From contig CM033109.1 in the NCBI GenBank assembly GCA_019321725.1, positions 12,803,993 through 12,867,992 on the forward strand: DNA of 64,000 nucleotides, in the 5' to 3' direction. The position numbers and the translations under genes were made by a program. How positions within the stretch are numbered: the stretch's first letter is position 1; every line of letters begins with the position of its first letter. The notes under the pieces are model-generated. The model made no database searches. It was not told the origin of the DNA and worked only from the letters and a program-made list of their open reading frames with translations. Below, piece by piece: positions 44,301 through 48,858 of this stretch. This DNA comes from Paulownia fortunei. Taxonomy: Eukaryota; Streptophyta; Magnoliopsida; Lamiales; Paulowniaceae.

Positions 44301-46369
44301 AAGTATTCCCTTCCACTGTCAGTTCGAAGAATTTGAATTTTTGTATGAAATTGAGTATTTATCATTTGGTAGAAATTTTCAAAATTTCCCCATCATTTGA
44401 TTTTATTAACCGAAATACCTAACATATTCGCATATGATCACCAATAGTTGACACAAACCAATTTGCTCCAGAAATGTTTTAATTCGGACGGTCCCCGTAG
44501 ATCACTGTGAATAATTGAGAAAGGGTGAGATGATTGATAAGGTTGACTCGAATATGGATTTCTGTGATGTTTGGACAATTAACACACTTAACAATGACAA
44601 ATTTGATTTTTATTACTGAATAAAGAAAGAAATACATTCAAATAAGGGAAACTGGGGTGGCTAAGATGGAAATGCCACAACATTATTTCTTGTTCATGAC
44701 TAGAAATTGAAGAAGAGAAACAATCACTTTATTATCTCACTTATTAGATTTTGGTTATTTCTTGCTTATTATGGTATAAATAAATATGTGAAATAATTAA
44801 CATAATTATGTCATTATAAACATATTAAAATTTATTAGTTTAATACTCTATATCCCTTATTGAGTATCCTATTATGAACGAATATCAAGTTTTAGATAAA
44901 AATTGAAATGGTAATTTCTTTTGTTTATTTACAGATTTAATCTTAAAATCAGTACGTGGAAAATTAGTAATGTCACATGATTGTTTTGGGTGATGGGTGC
45001 TTTTGGAAAGAAATCTCCATCTTAAAAAATAAGATTATTTGTGGACATCTAAAAAAGGATATAGAAGTATTCAAATGGGGATAGGTGTAACTTTTAAAAA
45101 TTTAATTACACGAATAGCAAGGTCTCTAGTAAAAATAATTTAAAAAGAACCCGAGTGCTTGAAGCACCTCAAGCTCAGGTCAACTGTTCGACCCTGGTCA
45201 CCTCGTCTTGCACTTCTTTTTGGAGTTATGAGTTCGTTTTAATATAAAATAAGTATTCAATTGGGGATAGGTATAACTTTTAAAAATTTAATTACACGAA
45301 TAGCAAGGTCTCTAGTAAAAATAATTTAAAAAGAACCGGAGTGCTTGAAGCACCTCAAGCTCAAGTCGACCTTTATTCGACGCTGGTCGCCTCATCTTGC
45401 ACCTCTTGTAGGAGTTATGAGTTTTTTTTCCCCAGGATTTTTTTGCAACGACCTCCCTTAGGAGTTAGTTGTATAATTGGCGCATCTCCCCCTCTTCCAA
45501 AATTACATCTCTTGCTTGTTTCTTTTATTTACCTAACTAGCGCTGCTCCTGCTAGGGTTTTGGATGTAAAATGTTGATGTCAGCAAAAAATTAGAATGTG
45601 TTTTGGTCCTTGAACTAGCTGGTGAATTTGTGGACAAAAATGCCGTTAATATTATGCAGATCTTAGTGGAGATTATTGTAACGAATTTTAATTTTGTAGG
45701 GTCAAGATGTAATTAATCATTGTTGACAGAGACTATGGCCTGTGTTTTATGTAGTTTCTGAACCCACACTGCTTCAACCTCAGAGAAATAATATACATGC
45801 CGGAATCAAAATTTCAGCAACATTATCATGCCCAAAAGAGAAATTCGCCAAAATGAAGTACAAACCCCACATTCAAACCCAAAATCCACCATACACCACA
45901 ACCACTATGCATGTCTAACCCCATCAACATTCAGGTCATGTCATCACTATCTCTTCCAAAAAATCAGAAAAACTAACAGAATGTAAATAGTTGAGGGTTC
46001 ATCGAATCAAACAGAATGTAAATAGTTGAGGGTTCATTGAATGAAATCATTTTCAGGGGCAAAAGTTTCAAGTGCCCCCAGTTCATGGGGTTTAATGAAT
46101 TTAATCCTTTTTATTTTGCAGACTTGTCTAATGCTAGTCGCTTTCTGAATTGACAGGGTACACCATTTGCAGATATCTGTGAACTTACTGATGTTCCTGA
46201 AGGCATGATTATTAGGACGATACTGAGGTTAGATGAAACATGCCGTGAATTTAGAAATGCAGCAGCAATTATGGGTCATTCTGCACTTCACAAGAAAATG
46301 GAAACTGCTTCCAACATGATAAAGAGGGATATTGTCTTTGCTGCGAGCTTGTACATTACGGGGGTTTAG
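5180..46369 (+). CDS. SKI2: SKI2 DExH-box RNA helicase, 23 exons, frameshifted in exon 12
   Basis: Plant homologue of the SKI complex helicase (Arabidopsis SKI2/DExH11). The family unwinds mRNA and threads it into the cytosolic exosome for 3'-5' decay, with SKI3 and SKI8 as partners. Exons: 5180-5314, 5646-5903, 13244-13504, 13619-13687, 13843-13918, 14877-15076, 15199-15306, 15710-15811, 16012-16212, 16361-16471, 17682-17749, 19490-19870, 20188-20343, 20415-20525, 21476-21529, 26571-26828, 28197-28306, 30325-30478, 30980-31427, 37577-37791, 37919-38157, 39143-39269, 46157-46369. All introns are GT-AG. The sum is 4055 nt, one short of 1352 codons, because exon 12 has lost a base. Corrected protein: N-terminal SKI2 region 1-333, RecA1 about 334-530, RecA2 658-850, arch about 887-1087, DSHCT about 1088-1351. 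Motifs: AHTSAGKT 384-391, DEVH 474-477, SAT 505-507, [10 protein letters not shown] 788-797. The start ATG has A at -3 and G at +4. Gene identity is certain; whether this allele makes full-length protein is not. Confidence 0.96.
5646..5903 (+). CDS. SKI2: SKI2 exon 2
   Basis: Codes residues 46-131, including [12 protein letters not shown] and the WEPESVEV end, all typical of the plant SKI2 N-terminal region. It lies between acceptor GACAG and donor GTACGA, phase 0 at both ends. A 7.3-kb intron follows. Confidence 0.93.
6057..6160. repeat. Tandem duplication of about 50 bp in intron 2
   Basis: GAACCAACTGGTTACTTAA occurs at 6059 and again at about 6109, each followed by a related stretch ending GATGTTGGGGTAA. 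There are two units in SKI2 intron 2. The 5904-6976 part of the intron holds nothing else I recognise. Confidence 0.7.
7690..8900 (-). pseudogene. Harbinger transposase (DDE_Tnp_4 type), broken
   Basis: On the minus strand, an N-terminal helical part reads [14 protein letters not shown], then [16 protein letters not shown] and a [14 protein letters not shown] stretch (about 8530-8700). Next is the catalytic part with SCHDNRIF and [20 protein letters not shown] (open from 8294 to 8016). Last is a C-terminal [11 protein letters not shown] (about 7890-7960) preceded by a stop where an Arg is expected. The order and spacing fit a plant PIF/Harbinger transposase. Several stops and frame changes make it non-functional. 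Confidence 0.82.
8964..9610. repeat. Tandem duplication, period about 325 bp, inside the Harbinger element
   Basis: The unit starting GGTTTCCTCATCAAGAAAAA at 8964 is repeated from 9289 with point changes and small indels. An A-rich run lies near the end of each unit (9239-9255 and about 9560-9571). The duplication lies between the two coding remnants and post-dates or accompanied decay of the element. Confidence 0.85.
9838..10822 (-). pseudogene. Harbinger ORF1, Myb/SANT-like protein, broken
   Basis: Minus-strand pieces in order: a start with MENQENRNK (about 10822), [20 protein letters not shown] (about 10570-10635), then [20 protein letters not shown] (about 10425-10485). The order and wording are those of plant Myb/SANT-like DNA-binding proteins carried by PIF elements. 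An open tail at 10067-9846 contains [17 protein letters not shown]. Frame breaks separate the pieces. Confidence 0.75.
12524..13243. other. Tail of SKI2 intron 2
   Basis: Between the Harbinger duplication site and exon 3. AT-rich, with no coding homology seen on either strand and no clear repeat. Confidence 0.5.
13244..13504 (+). CDS. SKI2: SKI2 exon 3
   Basis: Codes residues 132-218 with the conserved [14 protein letters not shown] and DLGDLK segments. The acceptor is TTTTAG and the donor GTAATC, phase 0. It lies 0.7 kb after the Harbinger element in intron 2. Confidence 0.93.
13619..13687 (+). CDS. SKI2: SKI2 exon 4
   Basis: A 69-nt exon coding residues 219-241, starting [10 protein letters not shown]. 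Acceptor TTGTAG and donor GTTAGT. It is too short to show up as a frame of its own and was placed by homology and phase. Confidence 0.88.
13843..13918 (+). CDS. SKI2: SKI2 exon 5
   Basis: 76 nt coding the [13 protein letters not shown] segment, a strong SKI2 signature. It ends in phase 1 at a weak donor, GTCTGT. A T-rich tract and CTGCAG precede it. Confidence 0.9.
14877..15076 (+). CDS. SKI2: SKI2 exon 6
   Basis: 200 nt coding an acidic, poorly conserved linker to residue 333, with a [13 protein letters not shown] segment. It begins in phase 1 after ATTTAG and ends at GTAATG. The linker precedes the helicase core. Confidence 0.88.
15199..15306 (+). CDS. SKI2: SKI2 exon 7, entry to helicase core
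   Basis: Codes residues 334-369 with [20 protein letters not shown]. The FELDPFQ part is the Q-motif-like entry to the first RecA domain of Ski2-type helicases. Both ends are phase 0. Confidence 0.94.
15710..15811 (+). CDS. SKI2: SKI2 exon 8, Walker A
   Basis: Codes residues 370-403 with [10 protein letters not shown], the ATP-binding Walker A motif of the Ski2/Mtr4 family. The Lys of the GKT is intact. Donor GTAAGT. Confidence 0.96.
16012..16212 (+). CDS. SKI2: SKI2 exon 9, motifs Ia and Ib
   Basis: Codes residues 404-470 with [23 protein letters not shown] and [13 protein letters not shown], all intact helicase motifs. A diverged partial look-alike of this exon lies in intron 10, near 17320-17440. 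Confidence 0.97.
16361..16471 (+). CDS. SKI2: SKI2 exon 10, DEVH box
   Basis: Codes residues 471-507 with FDEVHYVND (Walker B, DEVH), ERGVVWEE and the SAT of motif III at its end. Acceptor GATAG and donor GTATGT, phase 0. Confidence 0.97.
17300..17450 (+). pseudogene. Possible ghost copy of SKI2 exon 9 inside intron 10
   Basis: The stretch TTGAGAACTGAGGTCTCATG and its continuation GCACATTGAGATATT (17400-17445) aligns with the exon 9 part TTGAGGCCTGAGGCCTCTTG and its continuation ACCACTGAGATATT (16119-16160), with about one change in five. Weaker similarity extends left over CACCTGTCATG versus CACTGGTGATG and over GGAAAATTT. The copy has no open frame. It looks like an old partial duplication, but the length is short, so chance or a shared repeat is possible. 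Confidence 0.45.
17682..17749 (+). CDS. SKI2: SKI2 exon 11
   Basis: 68 nt coding [16 protein letters not shown]. It ends in phase 2 at an unusual donor, GTTGGT. The split glycine codon is completed by the first base of exon 12. Confidence 0.93.
17835..19050. repeat. Foldback/MITE-like repeat cluster in intron 11
   Basis: Many TGTCCAATATA-type phrases occur on the left (17878-18150). Their complements TATATTGGACAAA and TATTAGATAAACC occur on the right (18780-18800 and 19014-19030). Nested inverted repeats are therefore likely, for example 17860-17900 with 18800-18850. The middle is AT-rich with no coding homology. Exact ends and target duplications could not be fixed. Confidence 0.5.
19064..19424. 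mobile_element. Tourist-like MITE in intron 11, 361 bp
   Basis: The left end reads GGCAATGTTTGGTTTTG. The complement of the right end reads GGCTATGTTTGGATTTA. It is flanked by a perfect TAA duplication (19061-19063 and 19425-19427). Size, TWA duplication and non-coding content fit a Tourist-like miniature of the PIF/Harbinger group. It ends 65 bp before exon 12, within the branch-point and acceptor region of intron 11. Confidence 0.8.
19490..19870 (+). CDS. SKI2: SKI2 exon 12 with one-base frame slip
   Basis: The exon starts in frame with [20 protein letters not shown] and runs through a basic, low-conservation insert. It ends with the conserved [11 protein letters not shown], but that end lies in another frame. 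The first frame has no stop before the slip. The last frame has a TAG just upstream (near 19739), so the change must fall in about 19752-19771, where there is a run of four G and a run of five G. One extra G in the second run would join both parts cleanly. The exon is 381 nt where 382 are needed for the phases at its two borders. This is either a true mutation or a homopolymer error in the assembly. Confidence 0.93.
20188..20343 (+). CDS. SKI2: SKI2 exon 13
   Basis: Codes residues 658-709 of the corrected protein with [12 protein letters not shown] (motif IV) and the conserved [15 protein letters not shown]. Phase 0 at both ends, donor GTGTTG. If the exon 12 frameshift is real, translation stops in this exon. 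Confidence 0.96.
20415..20525 (+). CDS. SKI2: SKI2 exon 14
   Basis: Codes residues 710-746 with [15 protein letters not shown], the second-RecA signature of Ski2/Mtr4 helicases. It sits only 71 bp after exon 13. Donor GTAAAG. Confidence 0.96.
20815..20935. repeat. AT/GT-rich simple repeat in intron 14
   Basis: Alternating ACATAC, GTGTATATA and TGTGTGTGTG tracts with no coding content. They lie in the middle of SKI2 intron 14. Confidence 0.6.
21476..21529 (+). CDS. SKI2: SKI2 exon 15 (micro-exon, motif V)
   Basis: A 54-nt exon coding [18 protein letters not shown], residues 747-764. This motif V stretch is nearly invariant in the family. Acceptor CTGTAG and donor GTAAGT. It is easily missed because it sits alone between introns of 950 and 5041 bp. 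Confidence 0.95.
22265..22372. repeat. 54-bp tandem duplication in intron 15
   Basis: CTTTATAGTACACATTTTGT at 22265 and CTTTATAGTACACGTTTTGT at 22319 start two almost identical adjacent units, each ending ATATATTAACC. Very few differences, so this is a recent duplication. Confidence 0.88.
22740..22930. repeat. AT-rich simple repeat (TA/TATG tracts)
   Basis: Runs of ATATAT, ACATAC and TGCATG just left of the Copia fragment in intron 15. No genes. Confidence 0.6.
23085..24374 (-). pseudogene. Copia reverse transcriptase and RNase H remnant (intron 15)
   Basis: The minus strand begins near 24300 with [13 protein letters not shown] and [13 protein letters not shown], the N-terminal RT segment. 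It continues through broken frames with [20 protein letters not shown] (about 23660-23720), [10 protein letters not shown] (RNase H, about 23530) and ends with [11 protein letters not shown] and a stop near 23085. The YVDD region is damaged. The order is normal for the 3' half of Copia pol. Confidence 0.82.
24374..25185 (-). pseudogene. Copia gag remnant (intron 15)
   Basis: Minus strand from an ATG at 25185. Readable in two frames: [19 protein letters not shown], then a [18 protein letters not shown] segment, then [20 protein letters not shown] with EESRRRVML. This is the order found in plant Copia gag proteins. Frameshifts interrupt it, and the zinc knuckle was not seen. Confidence 0.8.
26571..26828 (+). 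CDS. SKI2: SKI2 exon 16, motif VI
   Basis: Codes residues 765-850 with [16 protein letters not shown] (motif VI, arginine fingers present) and the winged-helix start [17 protein letters not shown]. Acceptor TTGGCAG, phase 0. Confidence 0.97.
26829..28196. other. SKI2 intron 16
   Basis: 1368 bp without a recognisable gene. A short GC-richer patch (27520-27610) reads as CCACC-type triplets, but its frames resemble nothing I know. Confidence 0.5.
28197..28306 (+). CDS. SKI2: SKI2 exon 17
   Basis: 110 nt coding [20 protein letters not shown], the conserved winged-helix segment, ending in phase 2 at GTAAGC. Confidence 0.95.
28307..30324. other. SKI2 intron 17
   Basis: 2018 bp, no element with clear ends. 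A 90-codon minus-strand frame (28627-28355) is open but has no recognised domain. The rest is AT-rich. Confidence 0.5.
30325..30478 (+). CDS. SKI2: SKI2 exon 18
   Basis: 154 nt starting in phase 2 with [19 protein letters not shown] and leading to [10 protein letters not shown], the start of the arch (rRNA_proc-arch-like) insertion. Donor GTGAGT. Confidence 0.94.
30980..31427 (+). CDS. SKI2: SKI2 exon 19, arch domain
   Basis: The longest exon (448 nt), coding most of the arch domain from [13 protein letters not shown] through [10 protein letters not shown] and [12 protein letters not shown] to the PLDPVK end. The donor is the weak GTTTGC in phase 1. Reading past it hits TAA at 31475-31477. 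Confidence 0.94.
31428..33525. other. First part of SKI2 intron 19
   Basis: No coding homology. The block 32870-33250 has repeated GAGCTCAAG, CAAGCTC and AAGCTCGAG phrases on both strands, like an old palindrome-rich MITE. A similar block lies in intron 22 at 39540-39745. The rest is AT-rich. Confidence 0.5.
33788..34310 (-). pseudogene. Copia RNase H end (intron 19)
   Basis: The minus strand carries broken pieces around GGNMVTWR and [10 protein letters not shown], then [10 protein letters not shown] in mutated form, and an open end with [20 protein letters not shown] and NIFKPA before the stop. This is the C-terminus of Copia pol. Two or more frame changes. Confidence 0.82.
34363..34560 (-). 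pseudogene. Copia gag start (intron 19)
   Basis: The minus strand begins near 34560 with [11 protein letters not shown]. It continues in another frame with [18 protein letters not shown] and GKIGYV, the typical gag N-terminus of this Copia group. It is followed almost at once by RNase H sequence, so nearly all of gag-pol has been lost. Confidence 0.75.
35066..35720. mobile_element. AT-rich MITE-like element M1 in intron 19, with internal tandem units
   Basis: The left end reads GGGGAAGTTTATTTG after TTA. The complement of the right end reads GGGGACATTTATTCC after TAG, with CTA on the plus strand, so a decayed TWA-type duplication is likely. Inside, TAGTGGTGGG recurs at 35295, 35421 and 35546, with AGGTGGTGGGT half-way between, giving units of about 125 bp. 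A relative in opposite orientation lies at 39889-40574. Confidence 0.6.
35785..36015. repeat. Foldback MITE-like repeat in intron 19
   Basis: CATAATTACAAAATCCTGTC on the left pairs loosely with the complement of the right end, ATAATTACTACATTTACACC. An inner pair AGCAAAAATT / AATTTTTGCT closes the stem. The piece TAGGGTTTTGGACATAAAAT is shared with 45553-45575 in intron 22, so this is a family. Confidence 0.55.
36430..36718 (+). repeat. Purine-rich tract in intron 19
   Basis: About 290 bp almost free of pyrimidines on the + strand, with many GAGAGAG, GGGGAGG and GGAAGG runs. It produces long spurious frames on both strands (Pro/Ser/Leu-rich on minus, Arg/Glu/Gly-rich on plus), which I do not regard as genes. 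A low-complexity tract that could form triplex or G-rich structures in DNA or pre-mRNA. Confidence 0.8.
36719..37576. other. End of SKI2 intron 19
   Basis: No gene or element with clear ends. A direct repeat around TTTTCATATGCTTTCATCT occurs at 37447 and 37507 (period about 60), close to exon 20. Confidence 0.55.
37577..37791 (+). CDS. SKI2: SKI2 exon 20
   Basis: 215 nt completing the split Asp codon, then [20 protein letters not shown] and CHGCVKLEE, ending QGR before donor GTACGT. It follows a 6.1-kb intron. Confidence 0.95.
37919..38157 (+). CDS. SKI2: SKI2 exon 21, DSHCT domain
   Basis: 239 nt coding [30 protein letters not shown] and [16 protein letters not shown]. This is the helical C-terminal DSHCT domain. 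It ends in phase 2 at GTATCC. Confidence 0.96.
39143..39269 (+). CDS. SKI2: SKI2 exon 22, DSHCT domain
   Basis: 127 nt coding [15 protein letters not shown] and [12 protein letters not shown]. The donor is GTAGTC, after which comes the 6.9-kb intron 22. Confidence 0.95.
39540..39745. repeat. CAAGCTCGAG-rich repeat in intron 22
   Basis: Contains CTCAAGCTCGAG, AGCTCAAG and CTCAAGCTTGAGG phrases, some palindromic. Related in wording to 32870-33250 in intron 19. Probably an old non-autonomous DNA element. Confidence 0.45.
39889..40574. mobile_element. AT-rich MITE-like element M2 in intron 22, inverted relative of M1
   Basis: The complement of this block matches 35066-35720 in order: AAAATATGTTTGGAT, a TTGAATGTTTAATTTAGATA unit, GGATGATGTGTAGGTAG and TTTGAAAATAATA units. 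The copies have diverged but keep the roughly 120-bp tandem rhythm. It begins after TTA (39886-39888) with GGCCTTGTTTTTTG. The right end is uncertain. Confidence 0.6.
40735..40866. repeat. CA/GT-rich duplicated tract in intron 22
   Basis: Two related units, each with CACACATG or GTGCACACA alternations followed by GAGGGAGGGT and GGTGGG or GGTAAG. Alternating purine-pyrimidine sequence that could adopt Z-DNA. No coding role. Confidence 0.65.
40866..40997. repeat. 66-bp tandem duplication in intron 22
   Basis: ACGGAGGTGGTGATTAAAGT at 40866 and again at 40932, with essentially identical units, each ending AATATACTTGA. Recent. Confidence 0.92.
41042..41325. repeat. 142-bp tandem duplication in intron 22
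   Basis: GCTGACATGATGGTGACAGC at 41042 and 41184 start two units that differ at only a few positions and both end GGGACAAAAGGCT. The long minus-strand frame 41323-40715 owes its length to this and the neighbouring 66-bp duplication. Confidence 0.92.
41760..43060 (-). pseudogene. Copia RT and RNase H (intron 22)
   Basis: The frame 42777-42451 has [17 protein letters not shown] (YVDD catalytic motif, 42691-42702), [20 protein letters not shown] and a KGISV segment. Lower coordinates carry RNase H in broken frames. Upstream, to about 43060, lie shattered RT N-terminal pieces. Stops and frameshifts are present throughout, so there is no active enzyme. Confidence 0.85.
43512..44745 (-). pseudogene. 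Copia integrase (intron 22)
   Basis: From the right: [11 protein letters not shown] (gag-preintegrase, about 44650-44690), [10 protein letters not shown] (about 44490-44515) and [10 protein letters not shown] (about 44300-44330) in broken frames. These match the DDE integrase core. Then comes an open 218-codon frame (44168-43512) with [12 protein letters not shown] and [20 protein letters not shown], the conserved end of integrase. Not functional as a whole. Confidence 0.85.
45060..45440. repeat. 186-bp tandem duplication in intron 22
   Basis: GGGGATAGGTGTAACTTTTA at 45077 and GGGGATAGGTATAACTTTTA at 45263 start near-identical units that share GAATAGCAAGGTCTCTAGTA and GAGTGCTTGAAGCACC. There are a few substitutions and a short insertion in the second unit. 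Confidence 0.9.
46157..46369 (+). CDS. SKI2: SKI2 exon 23 and stop
   Basis: 213 nt coding [35 protein letters not shown] and the end ASLYITGV, with TAG at 46367-46369. The C-terminus matches the family's usual end, so the gene is not truncated at the 3' side. I see no canonical AATAAA close after the stop. Confidence 0.96.
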   Translation, partial: GTPFADICELTDVPEGMIIRTILRLDETCREFRNAAAIMGHSALHKKMETASNMIKRDIVFAASLYITGV

Positions 46370-46959
46370 TTCTGTCCTAGCCAAAGGCAATGCTCATGCT
46401 AGTCCGAACCTATTTATTGTATGTTATGGAAGACCTTTCGCTAAATTGATGTCACATAAAGCCTTCTTTTATTATGTGGAAATATTTCAATTTCGAAAAA
46501 CAAGGAAAGATACATTTGGTCTATTGTAGGGAGGTGTTCTAGTATTTTTGCCATTAGAATACTTTTCTAGGTGCCTAACAAATGAGTAAGGTTTTATAGA
46601 TGCTATACTTGGTGTACATACATTTGTTATATATTCATCATACAAGTGTTCTATTTTTTACAAAATAGGACACTTGGCCTTAATCCATATACTAAGTGTA
46701 CCATACATCTAGTATAGCAAAGATATTATGAATAGTTAAAGACATTGCATTATTTTATTTTATTTTTGAAATCTTGCTTCTTTCAAATTATAGTATCTCA
46801 TGTTTTATCTGTTGATCCTTTCCCTTTTCTCCTCCTTCCTCATCAAAATATAAGATCCAACCATAGCATTAATGGACTCAAATTTGGTGATACACCCCTG
46901 GTATAGAGCTTAGAGGCAGTAAGCTCAGTCGCTTGATTATGATTAAGCAATTACTTCAA
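46370..46959 (+). other. SKI2 3' flank, probable 3' UTR
   Basis: Directly after the SKI2 stop. The first few hundred bases should include the 3' UTR, but no canonical AATAAA is seen near the stop, and the cleavage site cannot be placed. No other gene. Confidence 0.4.
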
Positions 46960-47199
46960 GGGCAAATTATAAAAAACTATTTTTGTAGTTTGGATTATTT
47001 AAAAAAAAGAACTCACTTGAAAAATTACAAATACTTTGTTGATATTTTTCGACTGAGGAATTTGTAATTTATAAAATAAAGCTTCAAGGGTTATTTGTAA
47101 TACTCACGAGGCATTTGTAATTTCAAAATAGGAATTTTTATTTTATTTTATTTTCTTGTAAATAAGTCAAACTTTAAGGATTGTTTCTATAATTTACCT
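46960..47199. mobile_element. Foldback MITE downstream of SKI2, about 240 bp
   Basis: The left end reads GGGCAAATTATAAAAAAC, with TTTTTGTAGTTTGG after it. The complement of the right end reads AGGTAAATTATAGAAACAAT, with TTAAAGTTTGAC after it. These inverted ends surround an AT-rich core with repeated ATTTGTAAT phrases. It is a type of non-autonomous element often seen near plant genes. Target duplication unclear. Confidence 0.6.
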
Positions 47200-48462
47200 T
47201 TATTTTGGTTCTCTTTTCTGGAAATATAAATTCTGATAGATATATTAATCACATGTTTTATATAAAGTGGGATAATAGTCTACCAGGATTCGAAATGAAA
47301 GGTTAGTCTTGCAAGGCTCATATGAAAGGTTGCTCTTCAAAAACAGAAGAGAATATATTAGGGAGGGTGCTGTTGTATTTGACAAATGTTAAACAAGTTT
47401 CTGGAAACTTGGATACTTTCCTGTAGATCAGAAATTTCGAAACTTAATATGCCACCAAGAAATCTCTCAATGACAATCGGTTTGTTACTCATTTTGTCGA
47501 AGTGGATCGTAGTAAGATGAAGTACTCCCAACAGCATTTCCTAAGAACCCCAAGGAAACTTATTACCTGCCACAGTAGCAACTTCCTCTGTTCTTCAGAA
47601 ATTTATTGTTGATTCACACAGTCCATTCTGTCTCACATTTATGTATCTGTAAGTGTATGTATTTAACTGTGTTTGGATCTGAAAAAGGGAGGACTGAAAA
47701 GAGTTTTGGGGACTAAAGTTTGACCTAGAGATTTTAGAGAGTCAATTTTACATGAAATTTTGTTTGGGCCTCACCAGCATAGCTCTGTAATAACCAACTA
47801 AATATTATTTGTTATATAACATTTATTGAGTGGAATTTAGTGGTTGATTTATTTGTTCTCTGAGTAAAACTAGAAAATAAGCAATATTGGAGGACCCAAT
47901 TGCATTTTTGCAATCACTAGGGTCGCTTGGGTTATTATGAAAAATGAGAATTAAAAATATTAAAAAAACAAAGGTGAAAGAAATTCAAATTTCACAAGGT
48001 GGTGAACTAACCACATAGATGTCACTATTCATGGGATGCCTCAAGACCTATATATATGGTTGGATCCACCCATGGAAGTGAGAGGAGTATTGGAGAAAGA
48101 AAGAAAAGAATAAGAGAGGAAAAAAAGGGAAAAAAATTAAATGAAGAGAAAGAGGAAAGAAATTTGTTATGGTTGGTAATGAGCGTAATTCGTAATTCAT
48201 AAGTGAGTGTGATAATAAAAATTTGGGTCTTGATACGCAGCGTTTAAGTATAATTTTTTGTTGGGCAATTGTGGCATATGTTATATTTTTATATTTATTT
48301 ATTTTATTTTACCACTGAGATCAATATATTGCGATATTAGATGTTGTAAAGGTTTAGATGAGAAAGTTTATCAAAGAGTTAGGTGTAGTTCCTAATATTT
48401 TTTATCGAGTATTGCAGAGTTAAGATCTCATAAGAGGTCCAAACACAATTTAAGGCAATATC
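47200..48462. other. Intergenic DNA between SKI2 and the LTR nest
   Basis: No gene recognised on either strand. AT-rich, with an A/G-rich stretch at 48085-48170. Confidence 0.5.
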
Positions 48463-48858
48463 TATTAGGTTCGTTGTTGGGGCTTGTGTATTTCAAGATA
48501 CTAATTGTAGTAGAAATTAAAAATTTAGAACATACAGATGAAAACATATCAGATATGTAATAGCTACATCTCGAAACCTTTGCGATTGATCAGTTAGCGT
48601 TCTGAATTACTTTATTAAACGAGTTACTTTCACAAATTATACTTGATTCCCTTCCGATTGATGTCAGGTAAGAACAATGTAAATTGAAAACAAATACAAA
48701 TTCAAATTTGCCTTTGGTTCCACTCTATTCCTCTAACGGTATCCACACGTTGGACGTCCACACACTTTTGAATTTTTGCTAGTAAATTCAAGACAACTAT
48801 TCTATTTAGAATATATGAGTGAACTTTAATTCGTGATTCACTAGTGAAGAGAGAATTA

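Larger units (their letters stand above)
41360..44745 (-). mobile_element. 5'-truncated Ty1/Copia element in intron 22
   Basis: Minus-strand element with a 3' LTR starting TGTGGAAAGTAAGATG at 41740, directly after a polypurine tract GAGGGGGAG (41741-41749). The LTR's far end is not clear, perhaps near 41360. Going upstream on the minus strand come RNase H, RT with an intact YVDD, the linker, integrase and the gag-preintegrase segment. The homology stops near 44745. Gag, protease, PBS and 5' LTR are absent. Dead, antisense to SKI2. Confidence 0.85.
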
